A DNA stretch of 38,324 nt from positions 31,360-69,683 of the forward strand of contig JARGOE010000002.1 in assembly GCA_029210015.1 (NCBI GenBank), written 5' to 3'. Origin of the DNA: Vicingaceae bacterium. Lineage in GTDB: Bacteria > Bacteroidota > Bacteroidia > Flavobacteriales_E > Vicingaceae. Below are positions 18,398 to 28,473 of the stretch, one piece after another. The notes under the pieces are model-generated. The model saw only the letters and a program-made list of their open reading frames with translations, did not search any database and was not told the origin of the DNA. The number at the start of each line of letters is the position of its first letter. Within the stretch, counting starts at the first letter, position 1. The position numbers were made by a program, and so were the translations under genes.

Positions 18398-19522
18398 CTA
18401 ATAATTAATGACCTGCTCTTCCATATCAATAGGTAGGGCTCGATCTTCATACTCTTGAGTTCTTAGTTGTGGTTCAAAACCAGCATCTTTTATCGCCTCT
18501 TGAATACCATTAGCTGTAAATCGGTGTGGGGCTCCAGCAGCAGAAACAACATTTTCTTCAATCATAATTGAACCAAAGTCATTAGCTCCAGCATGCAAAC
18601 AGGCTTGTGCAGTTTTTTTACCTACTGTTAACCAAGAAGCCTGAATATTTTCAACGTTTGGCAACATAATTCTACTTAAGGCAATCATTCTAATATATTC
18701 ATCATCAGTAATAGTATTAGAAACCCCTTTTACCCGTTTTAGCAATGTTCCGTCATCCATAAATGGCCATGGAATAAAGGCAATAAAACCTTTTGACCCA
18801 GCCGGTTTTTCACTCTGAACTTCTCTTAACCAAACCAAATGTTCAAAGCGCTCTGAAACAGTTTCTATATGGCCAAACATCATTGTTGCAGATGTTGTAA
18901 TATTTAATTGGTGTGCGGCACGCATTACGTCTAACCATTCTTTTCCTGAACATTTCCCTTTAGAAATTAACCTTCTTACCCTATCATTTAAAATTTCTGC
19001 TCCAGCTCCTGGTAAAGAGTCTAATCCAGCTTCTTTAAGCGCTATCAATACTTCAGTATGTGATATTCCTTCTAATTTAGCAATATGCGCAATTTCGGGA
19101 GGGCCTAAAGAGTGGAGTTTTATATCCGGGAACATTTCTTTTATTCCCTTAAAGGTGTCAACATAAAACTGAAGACCTAATTCAGGGTGATGCCCGCCTT
19201 GTAATAATAATTGATTCCCTCCATACTTAATGGTTTCTTCAATTTTAGTGCGGTATTCTTCCATGGAAGTAATGTAAGATTCTTCATGACCAGGAACTCT
19301 AAAAAAATTACAAAACTTACAGTTTGCAATACAAACATTGGTTGTGTTTAGGTTTCTATCTATAATCCAAGTAACCTTATTGTGTTTCTTTTTGTGCTTT
19401 TTTAATTCGTTTGCAACAAACAATAATTCTGCTGTAGCAGCATTGTGAAACAAAAACTCTCCTTCTTCAGCACTTAAAAACTCATTTTTTAAGGCTCTTG
19501 CTAATAAATTACTTACTTCCAT
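18398..19522 (-). CDS. mqnC: Cyclic dehypoxanthinyl futalosine synthase (radical SAM, futalosine menaquinone pathway)
   Basis: IDRNLNTTNVCIANCKFCNFFR (CxxxCxxC), LPGAGAEILNDRVRRLIS, ATMMFGHIET, IQASWLTVG, GANDFGSIMIEENVVSAAG. ATG 19522 preferred over 19531. Confidence 0.88.
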   Translation of the reverse strand: MEVSNLLARALKNEFLSAEEGEFLFHNAATAELLFVANELKKHKKKHNKVTWIIDRNLNTTNVCIANCKFCNFFRVPGHEESYITSMEEYRTKIEETIKYGGNQLLLQGGHHPELGLQFYVDTFKGIKEMFPDIKLHSLGPPEIAHIAKLEGISHTEVLIALKEAGLDSLPGAGAEILNDRVRRLISKGKCSGKEWLDVMRAAHQLNITTSATMMFGHIETVSERFEHLVWLREVQSEKPAGSKGFIAFIPWPFMDDGTLLKRVKGVSNTITDDEYIRMIALSRIMLPNVENIQASWLTVGKKTAQACLHAGANDFGSIMIEENVVSAAGAPHRFTANGIQEAIKDAGFEPQLRTQEYEDRALPIDMEEQVINY

Positions 19523-19584
19523 ATCGCACAAAAATCTGCTAATTATTGTTAATTTCGTTGTTCAAATTTACTACAAATTCAGCC

Positions 19585-20997
19585 ATGGAAATAAAAAAAA
19601 CAAGCAAAATAGGAGCAAAAGATAATGTTGCCTATTTAATACACGCAGAGAAAGACCTTAATGCTAAAGATTTTAGTAAAGAAGAGCTAGCTTTTATTAA
19701 AAAAGAAATTAAAGCTGAATCGAAGCTAATTACATTAAATCGTTTTGTAAAAACAGTTTATATCGCTGTTTTGGAAAAAGGAAGTGATTATAAAGCAGCA
19801 GAAAAAGCAAGAATTGCAGGAAGTGGTTTAATTGGAGATTTAAACAAGTCTAAACTTAAATCGATTGTTGTTTCTGGCGAAAGTGAAAACACTTATTCTT
19901 TTATCGAAGGGATGGCTTATGCCAACTACCAATTTTTAAAATACTTTTCTGATAAAAAGACTAATACCTGTCAGGATATTAAGGTTGTAGGAAAAATTAC
20001 TCCTAAAGAGTTATCTGATTTAAATGGAATGATTAACGCAATATACCACACTCGTGATTTAGTTAATGAGCCACAGTCTTTTTTAGATGCTGTTCAAATA
20101 TCTAAAGAAATTAAAAAATTAGGAAAAGAAGCTGGTTTTAAGGTTGAAGTGATGGGTAAAACCAAAATTGAAAGTTTAAAAATGGGTGGTTTACTAGCTG
20201 TAAATAAGGGTAGTATCACTCCCCCAACATTTTCTGTAATGGAGTGGAAACCAAAAAATGCAAAAAATAAAAAACCAATTATTTTAGTTGGTAAAGGTGT
20301 AGTATACGATACGGGTGGTTTAAGTTTAAAACCAACTGCTAACTCAATGGATTTTATGAAGTGTGATATGGGTGGTGCAGCTTCAGTAATAGGAGCTTTG
20401 TATGCTATATCAAAAAACAAACTTCCTTTTTATGTGGTAGGCTTAATTCCTGCAACTGATAACCGCCCAAGTGGAAATGCATATGCTCCAGGTGATGTAA
20501 TTACAATGCATAACAAAAAAACTGTTGAGGTATTAAATACTGATGCTGAAGGACGGATGATTTTAGCTGACGCTTTAAGTTATGCAAACAAATACAAGCC
20601 TGAAATTGTTTTAGATTGTGCTACTCTAACAGGTGCAGCAGCAATGGCAATTGGCCACTATGGAGTTGTAGCAATGGGTAACGCTGAAGAAAAACAAATG
20701 AGCAAGTTAAAAGAAAGTGGCAATAATGTTTACGAACGTATTGTTGAGTTTCCTTTTTGGGACGAATATAATGAACAGTTAAAATCAAGTATTGCAGATA
20801 TGACCAACCTAGGGCAAGGCTCTGGGGGATCCATTACTGCAGGTAAATTCTTAGAAAATTTTACTGATTATCCATATATCCACTTAGATATTGCTGGCCC
20901 AGCCTTTTTAAAGAAACCTATCAATTATTTAACACAAGGTGGAACTGCTGTAGGGGTTCGTTTATTTTATGATTTTGTGAAAAACTATTCTGCTTAA
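19585..20997 (+). CDS. M17 family leucyl aminopeptidase
   Basis: VGKGVVYDTGGLSLKP, MKCDMGGAASVIGAL, NTDAEGRMILADALSYA. Start moved from TTG 19546 to ATG 19585. Confidence 0.93.
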   Translation: MEIKKTSKIGAKDNVAYLIHAEKDLNAKDFSKEELAFIKKEIKAESKLITLNRFVKTVYIAVLEKGSDYKAAEKARIAGSGLIGDLNKSKLKSIVVSGESENTYSFIEGMAYANYQFLKYFSDKKTNTCQDIKVVGKITPKELSDLNGMINAIYHTRDLVNEPQSFLDAVQISKEIKKLGKEAGFKVEVMGKTKIESLKMGGLLAVNKGSITPPTFSVMEWKPKNAKNKKPIILVGKGVVYDTGGLSLKPTANSMDFMKCDMGGAASVIGALYAISKNKLPFYVVGLIPATDNRPSGNAYAPGDVITMHNKKTVEVLNTDAEGRMILADALSYANKYKPEIVLDCATLTGAAAMAIGHYGVVAMGNAEEKQMSKLKESGNNVYERIVEFPFWDEYNEQLKSSIADMTNLGQGSGGSITAGKFLENFTDYPYIHLDIAGPAFLKKPINYLTQGGTAVGVRLFYDFVKNYSA

Positions 20998-21000
20998 AAG

Positions 21001-22044
21001 ATGTCTAAAAAAATTAAACTTGGAATTAGTGTTGGCGATATTAATGGTATCGGATTAGAAGTTATTATCAAAACATTTCATGATAGTAGAATGATGGAAA
21101 TCTGTACACCTATTGTTTATGGATCATCAAAAGCTTCTACATTTCACCGAAAAGCTTTAGGGATTAATGATTTTAGTTTTAACTACATTAAATCACTCAG
21201 CGAAATAAACCACAAAAAACCTAACTTGTTAGAGTGTTGGAAAGATGATGTTGAAATAAAACTAGGGGAATCTAATGAAGATGGGGGTAAATATGCCTTT
21301 TTATCATTAGAAGCAGCAACAAAAGATTTGGCAGAAGGTAAAATTGATGCATTAGTAACCGCCCCAATAAATAAAGATAACATCCAGTCTGAAGAGTTCA
21401 ATTTTCCTGGTCACACAGAATATTTGAGTGAAAAGTTTGAAGGAGAATCATTAATGTTGATGGTTAACGACAACATTAAAATAGGTGTTGCAACTAATCA
21501 TATTCCTGTTAGTGCTATTGCAAACACATTAACATCCGACACTATTTTTTCTAAGCTTAAAATTTTAAATAAAAGTTTAGTTCAAGATTTTTCTTTGAAT
21601 GGACCAAGAATAGCTGTGTTAGGTTTAAATCCTCATGCTGGTGACAATGGGCTAATTGGAAAAGAAGAAAGTGAAATTATTATCCCTGCAATTAATAACG
21701 CCAAAAGTGTAGGTGTAAATGCATTTGGGCCTTACCCTGCTGATGGGTTTTTTGGTTCAGGTAATTACAAAAAATTTGATGCTATATTGGCTATGTATCA
21801 TGATCAAGGATTAATTCCTTTTAAATCACTTTCGTTTGGTGAGGGAGTTAATTTTACGGCTGGATTATCAATAATAAGAACCTCTCCAGACCATGGTGTG
21901 GCTTATGAAATTGCTGGACAAAATAAAGCAGAAGAAAATTCGTTTAGAAAAGCAGTTTACATGGCTTGTGATATTTTTAAAAGCAGAACATTAGCTACTG
22001 AAATTAACGAGAAACCACTAGCCATAAAGAAGCAACAACACTAA
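21001..22044 (+). CDS. pdxA: 4-hydroxythreonine-4-phosphate dehydrogenase
   Basis: LGISVGDINGIGLEVIIKTF, VTAPINKDNI, FPGHTEYLSE, GLNPHAGDNGLIGKEE, MYHDQGLIPFK, RTSPDHGVAYEIAG. Confidence 0.96.
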   Translation: MSKKIKLGISVGDINGIGLEVIIKTFHDSRMMEICTPIVYGSSKASTFHRKALGINDFSFNYIKSLSEINHKKPNLLECWKDDVEIKLGESNEDGGKYAFLSLEAATKDLAEGKIDALVTAPINKDNIQSEEFNFPGHTEYLSEKFEGESLMLMVNDNIKIGVATNHIPVSAIANTLTSDTIFSKLKILNKSLVQDFSLNGPRIAVLGLNPHAGDNGLIGKEESEIIIPAINNAKSVGVNAFGPYPADGFFGSGNYKKFDAILAMYHDQGLIPFKSLSFGEGVNFTAGLSIIRTSPDHGVAYEIAGQNKAEENSFRKAVYMACDIFKSRTLATEINEKPLAIKKQQH

Positions 22045-22062
22045 CAACAAGGCACTTTTATA

Positions 22063-25000
22063 ATGAATAAGCTCACTCTTAACCATTGGAGGTTATTTTT
22101 TTCTTTAACTCTCCCTATTTTACTATGGGTGTCTTGTGGAGATGCTATTAAAAAGAACGAGGCTCAAGCTACACCTAATGAAGTAAAAGAATATTATATC
22201 AGCTGTGACACTGCTGAACTTTCAAAAATTTATGCCAACTTTAGAAAAAACACTTATATTCCTATAAAAATTACTTTTAAAGGAGAAACAGTTGTTGCCC
22301 GAATGAGAATTAGAGGAGACACATCACGTGAAGACCCTAAAAAATCTTTAAAAATAAAATTTGATTCTTTGTTTGTAGAGGGTTTACCCAAGGTTATTAA
22401 TCTCAATGCTGAATACGCAGACAAAACCTATATTAGACAATATGCTTCAACAATATTAATGAAAAGTGCAGGACAAACCTGTTACCAAACAGAGCATGTT
22501 AAAGTGTTTGTAAACAATCAGTTTTATGGCCTATTTTTACAGGTAGAGAATATGGATTCTGATTTTCTAAAAAGAAACGATTTAGATAAAAAAGGGAACC
22601 TATATAAGGCAACAAAAGATGGTGCATGCTTAAGTATTTTTGATGATTTTAATAAAAAGTGGGAGAAGAAAACTAACAAAAAGTCTGACCACAATGACTT
22701 GACAGAGTTAATATACAACATCAACAATACACCAGATGATCAATTTGAAGGTTTTATTAAATCTGCTTTTGAGTATGATAAACTGATCAATATCTTAGCT
22801 CTAAATATGTTCTTATCAAACAATAGTACTTACTACCACAACTATTATTTGTACCATGATTTGTATAACACGGGCAAGTGGCAAATGCTTCCATGGGATA
22901 TGGACAAAACCCTTTCTTATTATAATTGGATGCCATACACTTATCATCGAACTTCAAGCGAATGGGAATCTGACAACCCTTTAGTAGAGAGAGCTATTTT
23001 GTGTCCCCCAATTTTTAATGATATAAAAAACCGTATTGACGAACTACATAAAACACAATTAAATAATAAAGTTTTTACTCCTGTTATTGATAGTCTTACT
23101 CAAACCTTAGAAGACATTATCCCATTAGATATTACTGATAAAATAAAAGATATTAAGGAGTGGAGAGGACAACTTAATAAAGAAAAAGATTATTTTGATA
23201 ACCACTATAAGTTACTTCAAAAACAATTCTCCCAACAACCTTTAAGTTTTTATGTGCACCGATTTAAACAAGACCAAACGGGGTTAATCACATTTAAATG
23301 GAATAAATCAAAACACCCTGCCAACAAAAGCATTTCTTATATTTTAACTTATGGCTCAGATTTTTTATTGAAGGATAGCTCTAAAACAAAATATATTACC
23401 AACATAACAGACACCTTTTTCTCTTTAAAAAAATTATTGCCTGAAGGCACTTATTATTGGAAGGTTACGGCTTTTGATGGAGAATATTATACTAATGGAT
23501 TTAATACTAAAAACATTATGGAGGTGGTAAAAGGCAGCCCTCTCCCAGCCACAATTTCTAAAAACCTAACCTTAACTATAGATAAATCGCCATACATTGC
23601 AAAAACAAAAACCCTAATTAAAGAGGGTGCAACTCTTACCATTGATCCTGGAGTAGAGATACATCTTCCTCACCTAGCTACTATTGATTGTAATGGGAGT
23701 TTTATTGCAAATGGAACGGCCAAAAAACCCATAATATTTATGCCTCAAAACGGAGTGGTTGAATGGGATTATATTTACTTTCAAGATCCTTGCAAAAAGG
23801 CATACCTTAAAAATGTAACACTACTTGAAGGCACACTAAACTGTAAAGCTGAAGAGCTAATTATTGATAGTTGTAACATGATTATTGATAAAAAAGATAT
23901 TGGACAAAGTGGAGGAAGTAGAAAGGTATTATTATACACCAACAAGGGAAGAGTTGTTGTTAAAAACAGCAACTTTAAAAGTAATGGTTTTGGAGAAGGA
24001 ATGGTTTTGTTTTATAGCGACATTACAACAGAAAACTGTTTTTATGATAATGTGCCAGATGCCATTGAATACATTAGCTCAAACAAAGGAGTAATAAGAA
24101 ACAATTATGTTATTAATTCTCCCGATGATGCCATAGACTTAAATAATTGTAACAACATCTTAATTGAAGGAAACTTTTTATTTAACAATACCGATAAAGC
24201 TATATCTATTGGTACAGAACAATACGGAGCCTCTTTAAAAAACATTCAAATAAGAAATAATTTAATAGTAAAAAACAAAACAGGAATATCAATTAAAGAT
24301 AGTTCTGTTGCCCATATTAGTAACAACACTTTATTTAAAAACAAACAAGCTATTTATGCCTATAAAAAACGTGAAGATTATAAAGTTGGTGGTTTTGGTT
24401 TTGTAAAAAATACCATTTTTGAAAAAAACGAAAAGATTAATGTATATTCGGATGAATTCTCTAAAATAACTGTGACTAACTCAAGCGTTAACAATAAAAT
24501 TTTACCTGGAAAAACCAACTTTAAAGCAGACCCAAAATTTATTGATGCTGGCGGTAATAATTATCATATAAGAAAAGATTCTCCTTGTAGAAATAAAGGT
24601 GATGATGGAAAAGATATTGGAGCCTTTGGCTTTAATCAAAGCTTAATTTCTCTAGCTCAAATACATGTTAAATCACCCCAAGACAAAAATTGTGGAGACT
24701 ATATTGAGATCACCAACAATTATAACTTACCATTAGATATTTCTCTTTATAAAATTATTATCACACAAGAAGATAAAGAAAAAACATTTGTTTTCCCTAT
24801 AGGAACAAAGCTAGCCCGAATGGGACGTTTGTATGTGTCTAATAAATATTTAGACTTTACAAAAACCTATGACTTTAAACACGTAATTGGCGGACTACCT
24901 AAATTAAATGGAAAAAAGACAACAATTAAGTTGGTTAATGCTGGTGGCGATATTATGGATGAATACCAATATAATGCATCTAGCTCAAAAAGTGAAGATG

Positions 25001-25065
25001 TTACCTTTAAATCTAACGGTGTTAATGATCGCACCCTTAAAAAATGGGTTTTAACCACCAATTAA
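22063..25065 (+). CDS. CotH-kinase-family lipoprotein with FN3-like, parallel beta-helix and lamin-tail-like domains
   Basis: Lipobox LPILLWVSCGD; CotH motifs (RMRIRGDTSREDPKKSLKIKF, VKVFVNNQFYGLFLQVENMD, WQMLPWDMDKTLSYYNW); right-handed beta-helix repeats (DDAIDLNNCNNILIEGNFLFNNTDKAISIG); C-terminal DYIEITNNYNLPLDISLYKI resembling LTD. Confidence 0.85.
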   Translation: MNKLTLNHWRLFFSLTLPILLWVSCGDAIKKNEAQATPNEVKEYYISCDTAELSKIYANFRKNTYIPIKITFKGETVVARMRIRGDTSREDPKKSLKIKFDSLFVEGLPKVINLNAEYADKTYIRQYASTILMKSAGQTCYQTEHVKVFVNNQFYGLFLQVENMDSDFLKRNDLDKKGNLYKATKDGACLSIFDDFNKKWEKKTNKKSDHNDLTELIYNINNTPDDQFEGFIKSAFEYDKLINILALNMFLSNNSTYYHNYYLYHDLYNTGKWQMLPWDMDKTLSYYNWMPYTYHRTSSEWESDNPLVERAILCPPIFNDIKNRIDELHKTQLNNKVFTPVIDSLTQTLEDIIPLDITDKIKDIKEWRGQLNKEKDYFDNHYKLLQKQFSQQPLSFYVHRFKQDQTGLITFKWNKSKHPANKSISYILTYGSDFLLKDSSKTKYITNITDTFFSLKKLLPEGTYYWKVTAFDGEYYTNGFNTKNIMEVVKGSPLPATISKNLTLTIDKSPYIAKTKTLIKEGATLTIDPGVEIHLPHLATIDCNGSFIANGTAKKPIIFMPQNGVVEWDYIYFQDPCKKAYLKNVTLLEGTLNCKAEELIIDSCNMIIDKKDIGQSGGSRKVLLYTNKGRVVVKNSNFKSNGFGEGMVLFYSDITTENCFYDNVPDAIEYISSNKGVIRNNYVINSPDDAIDLNNCNNILIEGNFLFNNTDKAISIGTEQYGASLKNIQIRNNLIVKNKTGISIKDSSVAHISNNTLFKNKQAIYAYKKREDYKVGGFGFVKNTIFEKNEKINVYSDEFSKITVTNSSVNNKILPGKTNFKADPKFIDAGGNNYHIRKDSPCRNKGDDGKDIGAFGFNQSLISLAQIHVKSPQDKNCGDYIEITNNYNLPLDISLYKIIITQEDKEKTFVFPIGTKLARMGRLYVSNKYLDFTKTYDFKHVIGGLPKLNGKKTTIKLVNAGGDIMDEYQYNASSSKSEDVTFKSNGVNDRTLKKWVLTTN

Positions 25066-26873
25066 TGTCTGGTAAGGTAAAAAAATACATCGTTCTTTTT
25101 TTGGCTATCTTTTTGGTGTTTGCTGGGTATTGGTATTTCTTTTCTGAAAAATGGAAGTTAGCAGTTAATCAAGAACATTTTTGGCACTACAGTTTTGAAA
25201 AAAAAAACTTAACCAATCTTAAAAATATAAAGTTTGAACTAAACAAAAATGAACTTATAATTGATGAGGAATTAAAGAATAAAAACCTAGTTCTTCAAAC
25301 AACAATCAACATTGAAGATGTTACATTAATAAATAAAGGCCATTTAGCTTTTAATTATAAATACTCTGCAAAAATCTATATAAACAACCATTTTTGTATT
25401 GATGTAAACAAAGATTTAATTACCCCCCCTTTAGAAGGCGTAACTCCTAAAGAAATTACCATTACAGAATATTGGAAAAATAGAGAGGTTTTAATTCCTC
25501 AAAACCTATTAAAAGATGGACCAAACACTATTTCTGTTGTTGTGTATAATGTTGCTAACTTTAAAACTATTAAAACAAACAATAACCCACTAGCATTTTT
25601 AGTAAAAGGGAATAAAAATGGGTTTGACACTAATTATAAAATAGAGAAACCTAAAACAAGCTTTTCATCCTCAACGCTGCCGATATTTAAAATTAACACC
25701 TTTAATAAGGTTATTCCTGATGAACCCAAAACAAACGCACACTTAACCATAGCACAAAAAAATAATGGAACAAACTTATTGTCAGATTCAACAATTGGTT
25801 ATAAAATTGAGATTGAAAGAAGGGGAAACACCTCTCAGTCATTTGCTAAGAAATCTTATAGCTTTAAACTGGAAAAAAAAGATAGCCTGATTGGTTTGTC
25901 TAAATCAAAAAAATGGGTGTTGTATGGGCCATATGCTGACAAATCATTAGTTAGAAATGCTTTAGCATATTCTCTATATCGCCAAATGGGAAACTACACC
26001 CCTGAAACTAAATTTATTGAGTTAGTTATTAATAACAATTACCAGGGTATTTACTTGCTAACAGAAAAAATTCAAATTGGAAAAGAACACTTAAACATTA
26101 CTAAACTTAAAGTTGATAAAAAAGATGAAACCAAAATGAGTGGTGGTTATGTGTTAGAGATAGACAGAAACACTATACAGGCTTCTTTTCCGAACGATAC
26201 AACAGCTCACAACCTTTATTATGGAGTGTATTCCCCAAAACAAAAAAAGCTTAGCACAAATGTTTTAAATACAATAAAAGAACAATACTCATTGTTTGAG
26301 CAGCATTTATATGAAAAAGACAACTATTTAGAATATTTAGACATTAATAGTTTTGTTGACTACTTAATTATAACAGAGGTGAGTAGAAACATTGATGGAT
26401 ACCGTTTGAGTACTTTTATGTACAATCCTGATATAAATGCTGAAACACCTAAATTTTATATTGGTCCAATATGGGACTATAACTTTTCTTTTGGATTAGC
26501 CAATTATCATGATGGTTACAAGACCGAAGGTTATGTGTACATTTTAGATAAGTTTGTTCCTTTTTATTGGCACACACTACTAAAGGATAGCACGTTTAAC
26601 AATACCTTAAAAAAGCGTTATTCAGCCTTACGAAAAACAAGTCTTTCTGATAAAAACATAATCAATACTATTGATGAATTAAATAATTTATGTGAACCTT
26701 CTTTAGCTAACAATTTTGCGAAATGGACTGTTTTAGAATCAGAAGATTTTTGGCCCAACTACTTTTTAGGAAAAACCCATAAAGACGAAATTGACTACTT
26801 AAAAAACTGGATAAAAAAACGACTGCAATTTTTGGATGACGAACTTTTAGTTAAATATGATAACAAAAAATAA
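25065..26873 (+). CDS. Second CotH-kinase-family protein, membrane anchored
   Basis: N-terminal TM segment YIVLFLAIFLVFAGYWYFF; IEIERRGNTSQSFAKKSYSFKL, FIELVINNNYQGIYLLTEKIQIG, GGYVLEIDR, IGPIWDYNFSFGLA. ATG 25065 overlaps the upstream TAA (TAATG). Confidence 0.88.
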   Translation: MSGKVKKYIVLFLAIFLVFAGYWYFFSEKWKLAVNQEHFWHYSFEKKNLTNLKNIKFELNKNELIIDEELKNKNLVLQTTINIEDVTLINKGHLAFNYKYSAKIYINNHFCIDVNKDLITPPLEGVTPKEITITEYWKNREVLIPQNLLKDGPNTISVVVYNVANFKTIKTNNNPLAFLVKGNKNGFDTNYKIEKPKTSFSSSTLPIFKINTFNKVIPDEPKTNAHLTIAQKNNGTNLLSDSTIGYKIEIERRGNTSQSFAKKSYSFKLEKKDSLIGLSKSKKWVLYGPYADKSLVRNALAYSLYRQMGNYTPETKFIELVINNNYQGIYLLTEKIQIGKEHLNITKLKVDKKDETKMSGGYVLEIDRNTIQASFPNDTTAHNLYYGVYSPKQKKLSTNVLNTIKEQYSLFEQHLYEKDNYLEYLDINSFVDYLIITEVSRNIDGYRLSTFMYNPDINAETPKFYIGPIWDYNFSFGLANYHDGYKTEGYVYILDKFVPFYWHTLLKDSTFNNTLKKRYSALRKTSLSDKNIINTIDELNNLCEPSLANNFAKWTVLESEDFWPNYFLGKTHKDEIDYLKNWIKKRLQFLDDELLVKYDNKK

Positions 26874-28473
26874 AATACTCTTTTTTTATATCTCCCTAAT
26901 CACTTTATTCTCTGCTTGTAGAGAGGGTTATTCTCCTAAAATAAACATTGATAACGAAGGAAAGTTTTTAAACTATATATCAATGGATGGTAAAAAGTTT
27001 AAAGATGGCGAGTCTGATTTTTACCCAATGATAATGAATTACTCTATTCATACACGCAAATTATTTGAAAACAATACTAACGGAGTATACATAACTCCAA
27101 GGGCAGAATATCACCCTAAATATGATGGAGAATTTTTTAAAACCCTTTACCCTTGGGGGAGTGATTCAGCTGTAACTCATTCAATAATTAAATCACACTT
27201 TAAGACAATTAAAGAAATGGGGTTTAACACTATAAGAATAACAGGTTTTGCAGCAACTGATTTTTTTAAAGACGAAGTGGGTTTTCATTCTTGGTCAAAA
27301 ATCAATATGTCTAACTCTACTGAAGGAAACAAAAACATTGTTAATGGAATAATCCCTTTAATAAAAACAGTTCTAAGTTATGCTGAAGAAAGTGGGCTAA
27401 GAGTTGTTTTGCTAATAAGCGCTATAGAAGATCAACCCGATAATCAACTTAATTTATATAGCAAACTAGCACAAGGTCTTAAAAATGAAAAAGCACTGAT
27501 GGCATATGACATTTATAATGAACCGCTCTATTTTGATAGAGGAAATTATACAAAAAAACAAACCAAAGCGTTTGTTGAGAGCTATAGTAGCACCATTAAA
27601 AAAGAGGCTCCTAATCACCTTACCACAATTGGGTTAAGCCATTACAAGATAGTTCATGAATGGGACCCTGAATTAATGGCTGTTGACTTTTTATCATTTC
27701 ATATTTACCCATATGGGTCAAAAAACTTAAATAACCTTGAGCGTTTCGACTCAAAACTTTATTGGATTAATAAAAACATAACCAAGCCATGGATAATAGG
27801 TGAAACAGGCTTAAATACTGCGGAAAATTGTGTCCCACTTAATTTGTCTTGCGGAAACTATTCTGACCAATTGTTCTTTATGTCTTATTCTCTTAACAAG
27901 TCCCGTTCTGCAGGTAGTAGTGGTTATTCTTGGTGGTGTTTTCAAGATTTAAAGTTCCCTCCCAAAAAAATAGAAGGAACCTGTAGTGTTAGCGATTATG
28001 GATTATTAAATAGAAAAGACACATTTTTTTTAACCTCAAATGGGGATACTATTTTAGGTGAGCTCAAACATAACATTAAAACGCTTCCTTTCGAAAAGTT
28101 TGTGAATGATCACCCTTATAAGTCAAAGTATTGGGATGATATTGCTAAACCTAATGATTCAATCTATTATAATATTGATTATTTGCCTAATCATAAAAAA
28201 GCTGTTGGAAAAATAATTAATGAAAAAAGAGCCCCTGTTCAAGGCGCAATAATCACGCTTCACAATCCGGCAAGTAATTCAACCTACTCAACATTTACAA
28301 AGCCTGATGGCTCTTTCGAATTAAAAACAGGTTGGACAAACATTTTTACAAAACTTGATTTTAAATTAAAAGTCACAGCTGTTAAAATGGAAACGCTTGA
28401 AATTCCTTTAAAAGAAATTTATGAAGGAGAAGGAAATATCTTTAAAGATATTGTATTAAAACGCTTTAACTGA
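26857..28473 (+). CDS. Clan-A glycoside hydrolase-like lipoprotein with C-terminal carboxypeptidase-regulatory-like domain
   Basis: Lipobox LITLFSACRE; YDIYNEPLYF (NEP acid/base), PWIIGETGLNT (nucleophile Glu motif); C-terminal AVGKIINEKRAPVQGAIITLHNP..TKPDGSFELKTG. Confidence 0.8.
   Translation: MITKNKILFFYISLITLFSACREGYSPKINIDNEGKFLNYISMDGKKFKDGESDFYPMIMNYSIHTRKLFENNTNGVYITPRAEYHPKYDGEFFKTLYPWGSDSAVTHSIIKSHFKTIKEMGFNTIRITGFAATDFFKDEVGFHSWSKINMSNSTEGNKNIVNGIIPLIKTVLSYAEESGLRVVLLISAIEDQPDNQLNLYSKLAQGLKNEKALMAYDIYNEPLYFDRGNYTKKQTKAFVESYSSTIKKEAPNHLTTIGLSHYKIVHEWDPELMAVDFLSFHIYPYGSKNLNNLERFDSKLYWINKNITKPWIIGETGLNTAENCVPLNLSCGNYSDQLFFMSYSLNKSRSAGSSGYSWWCFQDLKFPPKKIEGTCSVSDYGLLNRKDTFFLTSNGDTILGELKHNIKTLPFEKFVNDHPYKSKYWDDIAKPNDSIYYNIDYLPNHKKAVGKIINEKRAPVQGAIITLHNPASNSTYSTFTKPDGSFELKTGWTNIFTKLDFKLKVTAVKMETLEIPLKEIYEGEGNIFKDIVLKRFN

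Noticed and set aside
22325-22330. CACGTG core in cotH1 as a third parS
   Set aside because: Flanks (CACAT / AAGAC) do not match the TGTTN / AAACA arms; only the hexamer core fits.
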